The notes under the pieces: model-generated
What the model saw: only the letters and a program-made list of their open reading frames with translations
Told to the model about the DNA's origin: nothing
Database searches by the model: none
Assembly: GCA_023657425.1 (NCBI GenBank)
Contig: JAGTJW010000003.1
Location: forward strand, 1 to 64,000
Source: Ideonella sp. WA131b
GTDB taxonomy: Bacteria; Pseudomonadota; Gammaproteobacteria; Burkholderiales; Burkholderiaceae_C
Direction of reading: 5' to 3'
DNA: 64,000 bases
Shown: in pieces, positions 35,630-43,235 of the stretch
Layout: every line of letters begins with the position of its first letter
Position numbering within the stretch: position 1 is the stretch's first letter
Made by a program: the position numbers and the translations under genes

Positions 35630-38488
35630 ATGAGCGGCGCACTGCTTCCGATCATCGTCCTGCTGCCGCTCGTGGCCGGCACCGTGCTCACCGCCTGGGC
35701 GGCCGGCGACGAAAGCCCGGCGCGCCGGCGGCTCACGGCGGCCGTGGCCGGTGCCGTGGCCGGGGCCTCGTGCATGCTGTTGATGCTGCTGGCGCCGACG
35801 GCGCTGAACGGCCCGCTGCTGCTGTGGCAGGCCGAGTGGGTGCCGGGCATCGGCCTGAACCTGGGCTTCCGGCTGGATGCGCTGGCCTGGATGTTTGCCT
35901 CGCTGATCACGGGCATCGGCCTGCTGGTCATCCTGTATGCGGCGTTCTACCTGCATGCAGACGACCCGGTGCGCCGTTTCTTCCCGGCGCTGATGCTGTT
36001 CATGGCGGCGATGCTGGGCATCGTGCTGTCGGACAACCTGCTGCTGCTGGTGGTGTTCTGGGAGCTCACCAGCATCTCGAGCTTCCTGCTCATCGGCTAC
36101 TGGAGCCGGCTGGAAGAGTCGCGCCAGGGCGCGCGCATGGCGCTGGCCGTCACCGGCGGCGGCGGCCTGGCGCTGCTGGGCGGCGTGGTGCTGCTGGGGC
36201 AGATCGCCGGCACCTACGAGCTCTCGACCATGGTCGCCCAGGCCAGCGTGATCCAGGCCCACCCGCTGTACCCGCCGGCGCTGGTGCTGGTGCTGCTGGG
36301 CTGCTTCACCAAGAGCGCGCAGGTGCCGTTCCACTTCTGGCTGCCGCAGGCCATGGCCGCGCCGACGCCGGTGTCGGCCTACCTGCACTCGGCCACCATG
36401 GTGAAGGCGGGCCTGTTCCTGCTGCTGCGGCTGGACGAAACGATCGGCGGCACGCCGCTGTTCGAGGGCCTGGTGGCCTCGGCGGGCCTGGTGACCATGG
36501 TCTTCGCCGCCGGCGTGGCCGTGTTCAAGCACGACCTGAAGGGGCTGCTCGCCTACAGCACCGTCAGCCATCTGGGCCTGGTGACCTTCCTCATCGGCCT
36601 GGCCTCGCCGCTGGCCACGGTGGCGGCGGTGTTCCACATCCTCAACCACGCGGCCTTCAAGGCGGCGCTCTTCATGAGCGCCGGCATCGTCGACCACGAA
36701 ACCGGCACGCGCGACATGCGGCGCCTGGGTGGCCTGATCACCGTGCTGCCGGTGGTGGGCACGCTGGTGCTCGTGGCCAGCGCCGCGATGGCCGGGCTGC
36801 CGCCGTTCAACGGCTTCATCAGCAAGGAGATGATGCTGCACGAGGCCCTCTACGCGCCGGGCAACGGCCTGTGGGGCGACTTCGGTGGGCTCATTCCCGT
36901 GCTGGCCACGCTGGGCGGGCTGTTCTCGGCGGCGTACTCGCTGCGCCTGGTGCACGACACCTTCTTCGGCGCGCCGGCCACCGATCTGCCGAACCCGCAC
37001 CCGCACGAGCCACCCTGGGGCATGAAGGCGCCGGTGCTGCTGCTGGTGGGCGTGTGCATCGCGGTGGGGCTGATGCCGATGCTCATCGCCGGCCCGCTGG
37101 TGCTGGCGGTGGCCACCACGGTGCTGGGCGCGCCGCCGCCGGCCTTCGAGCTGGCGCTGTGGCACGGCTTCAACCTGCCGCTGCTGATGAGCGCCCTGGC
37201 GGTGGCCGGTGGCGCGGGTCTGTACGCGCTGATGCAGCGTGGCGGCTGGCTGCACCGTGCGCCCGCGGGCTGGGTGCAGGCGCGGGCGATCTTCTGGTGG
37301 CTCAACGACCGCATGTTCGAGGCCGCCGGCCGCTTCACACGCGCCGTCGAGACGCGCTCGCTGCAGAGCTACGCGGCCTGGATGGTGGCCTCGGTGGTGG
37401 TGCTCGTCACCTGGGCGCTCTGGGCGCCGGCGGGCGACGCCCCGGCCACCGGCGCACGCGCCACGAACGCCGCCAAGCCGCTGGCCGTGGTGGTGTGGCT
37501 GCTGCTGCTGGCCACGGCCACGGCGGTGGTGGTGTTGCAGCACCAGCGGGTGGTGGCGGTGGTGCTGACCGGAGCCGTGGGGCTGGTGGCTTCACTCACC
37601 TTCCTGTCGCTGTCGGCGCCCGACCTGGCGATGACGCAGATCTCGGTCGACGTCGTCTCCACCGTGCTGCTGCTGATGGGCCTGGCGCTGCTGCCGCAGC
37701 TGGCCAAGGCCGAATCGGCACCCTGGCGGCGCTGGCGCGACGGCGCGCTGGCCGTGGCCGGCGGCGGCGGCATCGCGTGGGTGACCTGGCTCGTGCTGAC
37801 GCGTGACTTCAGCAGCATCAGCTGGTACTTCCTGGAACAGTCGGTGCCCAAGGGTGGCGGCACGAACATGGTCAATGTGATCCTGGTCGACTTCCGTGGC
37901 TACGACACCTGGGGTGAGATCACGGTACTGGGCATCGCCGGCGTCGGCGTGCTGGCGCTGCTGGACGGCCTGCGCGCGCGCCGCCCGCTGCAGGACGACG
38001 CCGGCCGCGGCTGGAGCTACGCCGAGCCGCCGCTGATGCTGCGCCAGGTGGCGCGCCTGGTGCTGCCGCTGGCGCTGGTGGTCAGCGTGTACATCTTCTG
38101 GCGCGGCCATGGCCTGCCGGGCGGGGGCTTCATCGCCGGGCTGATCACGGCCGTGGCGCTGGTGCTGCAGTACATGGCGCAGGGCCAGGGCTGGGCCGAG
38201 GGGGTGCTGCACGCGGGCGGCGGCACGCGCTACACACGCTGGATCGGCAGCGGCCTGCTGATCGCCGGGCTCACGGGCGCGGGCGCCTTCCTGCTCGGCC
38301 GGCCCTTCCTCACCAGCGCCCACGGCAACCCGGTGCTGCCGCTGCTGGGCGAGGCGCCTTTGGCCACCGCCGCGATCTTCGACCTCGGCGTGTACATCAC
38401 CGTGGTGGGTGCCACGATGCTGATGCTCTCGGCGCTGGGCGCTGCCAGCAAGGAGCCGCCCCGTGCGGCCGGGGGAGCACCGGCATGA
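35630..38488 (+). CDS. mrpA: Mrp/Mnh Na+/H+ antiporter subunit A (fused A/B)
   Basis: A 952-residue multi-spanning subunit of the Mrp cation/proton antiporter, homologous to complex I subunit NuoL over residues 1-600 (LLLVVFWELTSISSFLLIGYW, KSAQVPFHFWLPQAMAAPTPVSAYLHSATMVKAG, LLAYSTVSHLG). The C-terminal 330 residues contain MrpB-type sequence (NVILVDFRGYDTWGEITVLGIAGVGVLALL and YIFWRGHGLPGGGFIAGL), so A and B are one chain, as in many proteobacteria. The complex exports Na+ for H+ and supports pH and salt tolerance. This is the first gene of the operon, and the next gene overlaps its stop (ATGA). Confidence 0.92.
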   Translation: MSGALLPIIVLLPLVAGTVLTAWAAGDESPARRRLTAAVAGAVAGASCMLLMLLAPTALNGPLLLWQAEWVPGIGLNLGFRLDALAWMFASLITGIGLLVILYAAFYLHADDPVRRFFPALMLFMAAMLGIVLSDNLLLLVVFWELTSISSFLLIGYWSRLEESRQGARMALAVTGGGGLALLGGVVLLGQIAGTYELSTMVAQASVIQAHPLYPPALVLVLLGCFTKSAQVPFHFWLPQAMAAPTPVSAYLHSATMVKAGLFLLLRLDETIGGTPLFEGLVASAGLVTMVFAAGVAVFKHDLKGLLAYSTVSHLGLVTFLIGLASPLATVAAVFHILNHAAFKAALFMSAGIVDHETGTRDMRRLGGLITVLPVVGTLVLVASAAMAGLPPFNGFISKEMMLHEALYAPGNGLWGDFGGLIPVLATLGGLFSAAYSLRLVHDTFFGAPATDLPNPHPHEPPWGMKAPVLLLVGVCIAVGLMPMLIAGPLVLAVATTVLGAPPPAFELALWHGFNLPLLMSALAVAGGAGLYALMQRGGWLHRAPAGWVQARAIFWWLNDRMFEAAGRFTRAVETRSLQSYAAWMVASVVVLVTWALWAPAGDAPATGARATNAAKPLAVVVWLLLLATATAVVVLQHQRVVAVVLTGAVGLVASLTFLSLSAPDLAMTQISVDVVSTVLLLMGLALLPQLAKAESAPWRRWRDGALAVAGGGGIAWVTWLVLTRDFSSISWYFLEQSVPKGGGTNMVNVILVDFRGYDTWGEITVLGIAGVGVLALLDGLRARRPLQDDAGRGWSYAEPPLMLRQVARLVLPLALVVSVYIFWRGHGLPGGGFIAGLITAVALVLQYMAQGQGWAEGVLHAGGGTRYTRWIGSGLLIAGLTGAGAFLLGRPFLTSAHGNPVLPLLGEAPLATAAIFDLGVYITVVGATMLMLSALGAASKEPPRAAGGAPA

Positions 38489-38865
38489 CGCTGAGCCTGG
38501 AGTTCCTCGTCGCCACCGGCATCGGCTGGGTCACCGCCTGCGGCATCCTGCTCTTGCTGCGCGGCCGCAGCTTCGCGGTGGTGCTGGGCCTGAGCCTGAT
38601 CGGCTACGCGGTGAATGTGTTCATCTTCGCGATGGGCCGGCTGTGGACCGGTGCGCCGCCCATCCTGGGCACCGGCGCCACGAGCTTTGCCGACCCGCTG
38701 CCGCAGGCGCTGGTTCTGACGGCCATCGTCATCGGCTTTGCCACCACCGGCTTCGTGATCGAACTCGCGCTGCGCAACCGGCACGAGGGCGGCAGCGACC
38801 ACGTCGATGGCCTCGCCGATGACGAGGTGCGCCAGCGTGAAGGCCCGCCGGAGGGCGTGCGATGA
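38485..38865 (+). CDS. mrpC: Mrp antiporter subunit C
   Basis: A 126-residue subunit with three membrane helices, homologous to complex I NuoK (GRSFAVVLGLSLIGYAVNVFIFAMGRL, PLPQALVLTAIVIGFATTGFVIELALR). It forms part of the Mrp membrane arm between the A and D subunits. The cytoplasmic tail is rich in Asp/Glu/Gly. The ATG overlaps the mrpA stop and the stop overlaps the mrpD start, so translation is coupled along the operon. Confidence 0.9.
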   Translation: MTLSLEFLVATGIGWVTACGILLLLRGRSFAVVLGLSLIGYAVNVFIFAMGRLWTGAPPILGTGATSFADPLPQALVLTAIVIGFATTGFVIELALRNRHEGGSDHVDGLADDEVRQREGPPEGVR

Positions 38866-40430
38866 GCTTCATCGACCACCTGCCCGTGCTCGTGGTGCTG
38901 CTGCCGGCGCTCACGGCGGTGGCGCTGCTGTTCATCGGCGACGGGCGCCTGCGCGTGGCCCGCACGCTGGCCCTCGTGTCCACGGGCCTGTTCGCGCTGC
39001 TGGCGGCGCTGCTGGTGGCGCGCGTGAGCGGCGGCGACATCCTCGTCTACCGCGTCGGCGAATGGCCGGCGCCCTACGGCATTGCGCTGGTGGTGGACCG
39101 CCTGGGCGCGCTGATGGTGGCGCTCACCGCCGCCGTGGCGCTGCCCGTGCTGCTGTACGCCACCGGCGGCTGGGACAGCCACGGCCGCCACTTCCACCCG
39201 ATGTTCCAGTTCCAGCTGATGGGGCTGGCGGGCGCCTTTGTCACCGGCGACCTGTTCAACCTGTTCGTGTTCTTCGAGGTGCTGCTGATCGCCAGTTATG
39301 TGCTGATGCTGCACGGGCAGGGCCGCGAGCGCTTCAAGGCCGGCCTGCACTACGTCGTGCTCAACCTGGTGGCCTCGGCGCTGTTCCTCATCGGCGTGTC
39401 GCTGCTGTACGCGCAGACCGGCACGCTGAACCTGGCCGACCTGGCGCTGCGCGTGCCGCAGCTGCAGGGCGCCGATGCGGCGCTGGCGCAGGCCGGTGGC
39501 CTGGTGCTGCTGGTGGTGTTCGGCTTCAAGGCCGCGCTGGTGCCGCTGGCGGTGTGGCTGCCCGGCACCTACGCCGCGGCCAGCGCGCCGGTGGCGGCGC
39601 TCTTCGCCATCATGACCAAGGTCGGCGTCTACGCGCTCGTGCGCGTGCATGGCGTCGTCTTCGGCGCCGGCGCAGGCGAGGTTGCGTTTGCCGCCCAGCC
39701 CTGGATCCTGCCGCTGGCGCTGGCCACCAGCGTGGTGGGCGTGATGGGCGCGCTGGCCTCGCGCACGCTGCCGCGGCTCGTGGCTTGGCTCACGGTGGCC
39801 TCGGTGGGCACGGTGCTGGTCGGCATCGGCCTCTTCACGCCCGCGGCCTGGGGCGCGGCGCTGTACTACCTGGTGAACAGCGCGCTGGTGGTGGCGGGCC
39901 TCTTCCTGCTCGGCGAGATCGTCGCCGCGCAGCGTGGTGACGCCGCCGATCAGCTGGAGCCCGGCCCCGCCGTCGGCCAGCCGGTGCTGCTGGGCCTGGC
40001 GATGCTGCTGGCCGCCGCGTCGGCCGCGGGGCTGCCGCCGCTGCCGGGCTTCATCGGCAAGGCCATGCTGCTGGAGGCCGCGGCCGTGCATCCCTGGATG
40101 GGGCTTGTGTTTGCGGTGGTGCTGGGGGCCGGCCTGCTCACCCTCGTGGGCCTGGCGCGCGCCGGCAGCATCCTGTTCTGGCATGTGCGCGAGGACCTGC
40201 CGGCCTGCACCGCGTCGGGCGGCAGTCCGCGGCTGCAGGCGGCCACGGGTCTGCTGCTGGCACTGACGGTGGCGATGAGCGTGTTTGCCGGCCCGGTGCA
40301 GCGCTACACCGCGGCCGCCGCGGTACAGCTGGGCGACCGCGCTGCCTACGGCCGCGCCGTGCTGGCGCCGCGCGAGGTGACGGTGCTGCCGTACCGCTTC
40401 GACCCACCCCCACCGGAGGTGCAGAAGTGA
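38862..40430 (+). CDS. mrpD: Mrp antiporter subunit D
   Basis: A 522-residue antiporter-like subunit homologous to NuoM/NuoN. About fourteen helices include TGDLFNLFVFFEVLLIASYVLM, VFGFKAALVPLAVWLPGTYAAASAPVAALFAIMTKVG (a broken-helix Lys region for proton transfer) and LPPLPGFIGKAML. With MrpA it forms a proton-conducting part of the complex. ATGA overlap with mrpC and GTGA overlap with mrpE. Confidence 0.91.
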   Translation: MSFIDHLPVLVVLLPALTAVALLFIGDGRLRVARTLALVSTGLFALLAALLVARVSGGDILVYRVGEWPAPYGIALVVDRLGALMVALTAAVALPVLLYATGGWDSHGRHFHPMFQFQLMGLAGAFVTGDLFNLFVFFEVLLIASYVLMLHGQGRERFKAGLHYVVLNLVASALFLIGVSLLYAQTGTLNLADLALRVPQLQGADAALAQAGGLVLLVVFGFKAALVPLAVWLPGTYAAASAPVAALFAIMTKVGVYALVRVHGVVFGAGAGEVAFAAQPWILPLALATSVVGVMGALASRTLPRLVAWLTVASVGTVLVGIGLFTPAAWGAALYYLVNSALVVAGLFLLGEIVAAQRGDAADQLEPGPAVGQPVLLGLAMLLAAASAAGLPPLPGFIGKAMLLEAAAVHPWMGLVFAVVLGAGLLTLVGLARAGSILFWHVREDLPACTASGGSPRLQAATGLLLALTVAMSVFAGPVQRYTAAAAVQLGDRAAYGRAVLAPREVTVLPYRFDPPPPEVQK

Positions 40431-40942
40431 AGCCTGCTGCCGACACGAACCGCGGCGCCCCCGGCTGGCTGGCGCACCCCGTGCTGTCGCTGCTGCTGGC
40501 CGCCGCCTGGCTGCTGCTGCGCGAAAGCGCCGCGCCGGCCGACCTGCTGTGGGCCGCCGTGCTGGGCCTTGCCATCCCGCGCCTGTTGCACCGCTTCCTG
40601 GGGCCGGCTCTGCGGCCGCGTGCGCTGGGTGTGGCCGTGCGGCTGGCCTTCGTGGTGCTGTACGACATCGTCGTCTCCAACCTCACCGTGGCGCGCATCG
40701 TGCTCGACCCGGTCTCGCGGCCGCAGCCGGCCTGGGTGCCGGTGAAGCTGGACACCACCCACCCGACGGCCATCACCCTCTTCGCCACCATCATCACCAC
40801 GACGCCGGGCACCGTGAGCTGCGTCGTCGACGAGCAGCGAGGCGAGATCCTCGTGCACGCTCTCGACTGCGACGACCCCGCCGAGGCCGCGCGGCAGATG
40901 AAGTTGCGCTACGAGGCGCCGCTGATGGAGATCTTCGGATGA
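40427..40942 (+). CDS. mrpE: Mrp antiporter subunit E
   Basis: A 171-residue subunit with two or three N-terminal helices and a cytoplasmic C-terminal domain (SNLTVARIVLDPVSRPQPAWVPV, HPTAITLFATIITTTPGTVS), typical of MrpE/PhaE. It stabilises the complex and is needed for full antiport. The GTG start overlaps the mrpD stop (GTGA) and the stop overlaps the mrpF start (ATGA). Confidence 0.89.
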   Translation: MKPAADTNRGAPGWLAHPVLSLLLAAAWLLLRESAAPADLLWAAVLGLAIPRLLHRFLGPALRPRALGVAVRLAFVVLYDIVVSNLTVARIVLDPVSRPQPAWVPVKLDTTHPTAITLFATIITTTPGTVSCVVDEQRGEILVHALDCDDPAEAARQMKLRYEAPLMEIFG

Positions 40943-41220
40943 CACCGACCTGGCTGTCGCTGGCGCTGCTGTTCGCGATCGGGGCCGTGGGCCTGGCCAT
41001 GCTGCTGTGCGGCTGGCGCTTGCTGCGCGGCCCGACGCTGCCCGACCGCGTGCTGGCGCTGGACACGCTGTACGTCAACGTCGTGGCCTTCGTCGTGCTG
41101 CTGGGCATCCGCCAGGGCACAGGGCTGTACTTCGAGGCGGCGCTGCTGATCGCGCTGCTGGGCTTCGTCTCCACCGTCGCGCTGGGCCGCTATCTGCAGC
41201 GCGGCGACGTCATCGAATGA
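40939..41220 (+). CDS. mrpF: Mrp antiporter subunit F
   Basis: A 93-residue three-helix subunit. The signature GPTLPDRVLALDTLYVNVVAFVVLLG is typical of MrpF/PhaF, with the conserved Asp of LPDRVLALD in the membrane interface. The ATG overlaps the mrpE stop. It would be easy to miss because a longer out-of-context reading starts far upstream. Confidence 0.89.
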   Translation: MTPTWLSLALLFAIGAVGLAMLLCGWRLLRGPTLPDRVLALDTLYVNVVAFVVLLGIRQGTGLYFEAALLIALLGFVSTVALGRYLQRGDVIE

Positions 41221-41230
41221 GGAGCGCCGC

Positions 41231-41578
41231 ATGACGAACCTGGTGCAACTTCCGCTGGCCTGGCAGGTCGTGATCGGCGCGCTGCTGGTGGTGGGCGGTG
41301 CCTTTGCGCTGATCGGCGCGATCGGCCTCGTGCGCTTTCGTGACTTCTACATGCGGCTGCACGCGCCGACCAAGGCCACCACGCTGGGCGTGGGTGGTGT
41401 GCTGCTGGCCGCCATGGCGGCCGGGGCCGCGCAGGGGCGCTGGTCGGTGGCGGAGCTGCTGATCGCGCTCTTCATCTTCGTCACCGCGCCGGTCTCGGCC
41501 AACCTGCTGGCGCAGGCGGCGCTGCACCGGCGCGAGCCCAGCGTGGCGCCGCCGCCGCCGGAGCAGCCTCAGGGTTGA
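41231..41578 (+). CDS. mrpG: Mrp antiporter subunit G
   Basis: A 115-residue last subunit of the Mrp complex, with three helices and the MrpG pattern GAIGLVRFRDFYMRLHAPTKATTLGVGGVL. A GAGGAGC ribosome binding site in the ten-base gap after mrpF precedes the ATG. The gene ends convergently with the Ca/Na exchanger gene, three bases from its stop, leaving no room for a separate terminator. Confidence 0.89.
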   Translation: MTNLVQLPLAWQVVIGALLVVGGAFALIGAIGLVRFRDFYMRLHAPTKATTLGVGGVLLAAMAAGAAQGRWSVAELLIALFIFVTAPVSANLLAQAALHRREPSVAPPPPEQPQG

Positions 41579-41581
41579 GCG

Positions 41582-42658
41582 CTAGGCTGAGGAACGCTTG
41601 CCGAAGAGCGTGACCACCAGCGTCACGATGGTCAGCGGCACCACGAAGCCCATCATCACGCCCGAGAACGCCGGCAGCGCCGCATGCTGCTGCGCGGCCA
41701 TGATGAGATAGGCCACATAGGCCGCGTAGTAGGCGACGAACACACCGCCTTCCCAGCGCGCGATCTCGCGGCCGGTCATGAACACCGGCAGGCAGGCCAG
41801 CGCCACGGCCAGCATCACCCAGATGTCGAAGGCCAGCAGCGATGGCGCCATCGCCAGGCCCATGTCGCCCGACACCAGGCCCGAGAGCCCCAGGCACCCC
41901 AGGATGTTGAAGGTGTTGCTGCCGACGACGTTGCCCACCGCGATGTCGCGCTCGCCCTTGATGGCGGCGGTGATGCTGGTGGCGACCTCCGGCATGCTGG
42001 TGCCGGCGGCCACGATGGTGAGGCCGATGACGAGATCGCTCACGCCCATGGCCTTGGCGAACGACACCGCCGCCGTGACCAGGTACTCCGAGCCGAAGAC
42101 CAGCGCCGCCAGTCCCACGACGATGAGCAGCAGCTGCATCGGCAGCTTGTTGTCCCAGGCGCCGATCTCGGCGGGCTTCACCTCGCCCGAGAGTCCGTCC
42201 TGCGCGGCCTGCGTCTCGCGGCGCGACTGCACCACGAGGAAAACCGTGTAGGCCACGAGCAGCACGAACAGCACGCCGCCGTCGAAGAACGACAGCTTGC
42301 CATCGAGCCCCAGCGCCAGCAGCAACAGGCTCGCGCCCAGCATGATGGGCACCTCCTGGCGGATGAGCTGGATGTTCACGACCAGCGGCGTGATCAGCGC
42401 ACTCACGCCCAGGATGAACAGCACGTTGAAGATGTTGCTGCCCACCACGTTGCCGATGGCGATGTCGGCGTTGCCGTCGAGCACCGCGCCGACGCTCACC
42501 GCCACTTCAGGCGCGCTGGTGCCGAAGGCGACGATCGTGAGGCCCACCACCAGCGGGCTGATGCCGAAGGACAGGGCCAGCTTCGACGCGCCGCGCACGA
42601 GCGCGTTGGCCCCCAGCACCAGCAGCACGAGGCCGCCCACGAACATCAGCAGGTTCAT
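41582..42658 (-). CDS. Calcium/sodium antiporter (YrbG/CaxA family)
   Basis: A 358-residue CaCA-superfamily exchanger with about ten helices and two alpha-repeats: GLTIVAFGTSAPEVAVSVGAVLDGNADIAIGN in the first half and GLTIVAAGTSMPEVATSITAAIKGERDIAVGN in the second, followed in each by VGSNIFN or VGSNTFN. The conserved acidic residues bind the cation. A cytoplasmic loop of about 40 residues links the halves. It probably exports Ca2+ in exchange for Na+ or H+. Placement next to the Mrp Na+ extrusion operon, in convergent orientation, fits a shared role in cation balance, but that is inference. Confidence 0.88.
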   Translation of the reverse strand: MNLLMFVGGLVLLVLGANALVRGASKLALSFGISPLVVGLTIVAFGTSAPEVAVSVGAVLDGNADIAIGNVVGSNIFNVLFILGVSALITPLVVNIQLIRQEVPIMLGASLLLLALGLDGKLSFFDGGVLFVLLVAYTVFLVVQSRRETQAAQDGLSGEVKPAEIGAWDNKLPMQLLLIVVGLAALVFGSEYLVTAAVSFAKAMGVSDLVIGLTIVAAGTSMPEVATSITAAIKGERDIAVGNVVGSNTFNILGCLGLSGLVSGDMGLAMAPSLLAFDIWVMLAVALACLPVFMTGREIARWEGGVFVAYYAAYVAYLIMAAQQHAALPAFSGVMMGFVVPLTIVTLVVTLFGKRSSA

Positions 42659-42761
42659 GGGGGCGCGACTGTAGCCGCGTTGCCGCGGGTGCCCACCCTC
42701 GCCGGGGTTGGGGCCTTGCGGCGCGAGGGCCGGGCTTGACGGGCCTGCTACTCTGTTGGGA

Positions 42762-43133
42762 ATGCGTTCGCAAGAAGAGTCCTTGTTCCCCCGCCTGCGG
42801 CGCCATGCCGCTGGCTGGGTGCTGCTCGGGCTGCTCTGGGGCCTGGGCCAGGCGCTGGCGCTGGGGCACCGCGTGGGCGCAGAAGGCCTGGGCCACCACG
42901 AACACCATGAGCACCACGACCACCACGCTCACGCGGTGGGTGGCGAGCACGATGAGGGCGACGTGCAGTGCCGCCTGATCGACCAGGCCGGTCTTGCCGA
43001 AGCCGTGCTTTCGGCCGGCGCGCCCACCCCGGTGCCGCCGGGCCGCTGGGAAGCCTTGCCTGCCGCGGCGACGCTGACCTGGGGTGCGGCGCCCTGGCGC
43101 CCTTACGAGGCCCGGGCGCCACCGCGCGCCTGA
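42762..43133 (+). CDS. His-rich small membrane protein upstream of the ZnuD-like receptor
   Basis: A 123-residue protein of unknown family. One hydrophobic segment (about residues 16-36) precedes a cluster of ten histidines interspersed with acidic residues between positions 45 and 63 (HHEHHEHHDHHAHA...EHDE). A single Cys at 70 and a Pro/Ala/Trp-rich tail follow. The cluster should bind Zn2+, Cu2+ or Ni2+ and probably faces the periplasm. The gene is 102 bases upstream of the ZnuD-like TonB receptor on the same strand, so it is a candidate periplasmic metal chaperone, sensor or sponge for that receptor. This is an inference from composition and position. Confidence 0.62.
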   Translation: MRSQEESLFPRLRRHAAGWVLLGLLWGLGQALALGHRVGAEGLGHHEHHEHHDHHAHAVGGEHDEGDVQCRLIDQAGLAEAVLSAGAPTPVPPGRWEALPAAATLTWGAAPWRPYEARAPPRA

Positions 43134-43235
43134 ACGAGCGAATGCCCCGGCGCCTGCGCGCCCGGGCGTGTGTTGCCCGTTGCCTGGCGCGCCCCGAGGC
43201 GTGCTGGCCTGCCCTGTGCCCGACAAGGAAGACCC

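Noticed and set aside
35615..37543. 642-codon minus-strand reading frame opposite mrpA
   Set aside because: His/Gln/Arg-rich translation of the reverse strand of a Leu/Ala-rich membrane gene, a common artefact.
42736..42754. TTGACG and TACTCT as a promoter for the His-rich gene
   Set aside because: The spacing is only seven bases, too short for a sigma-70 promoter.
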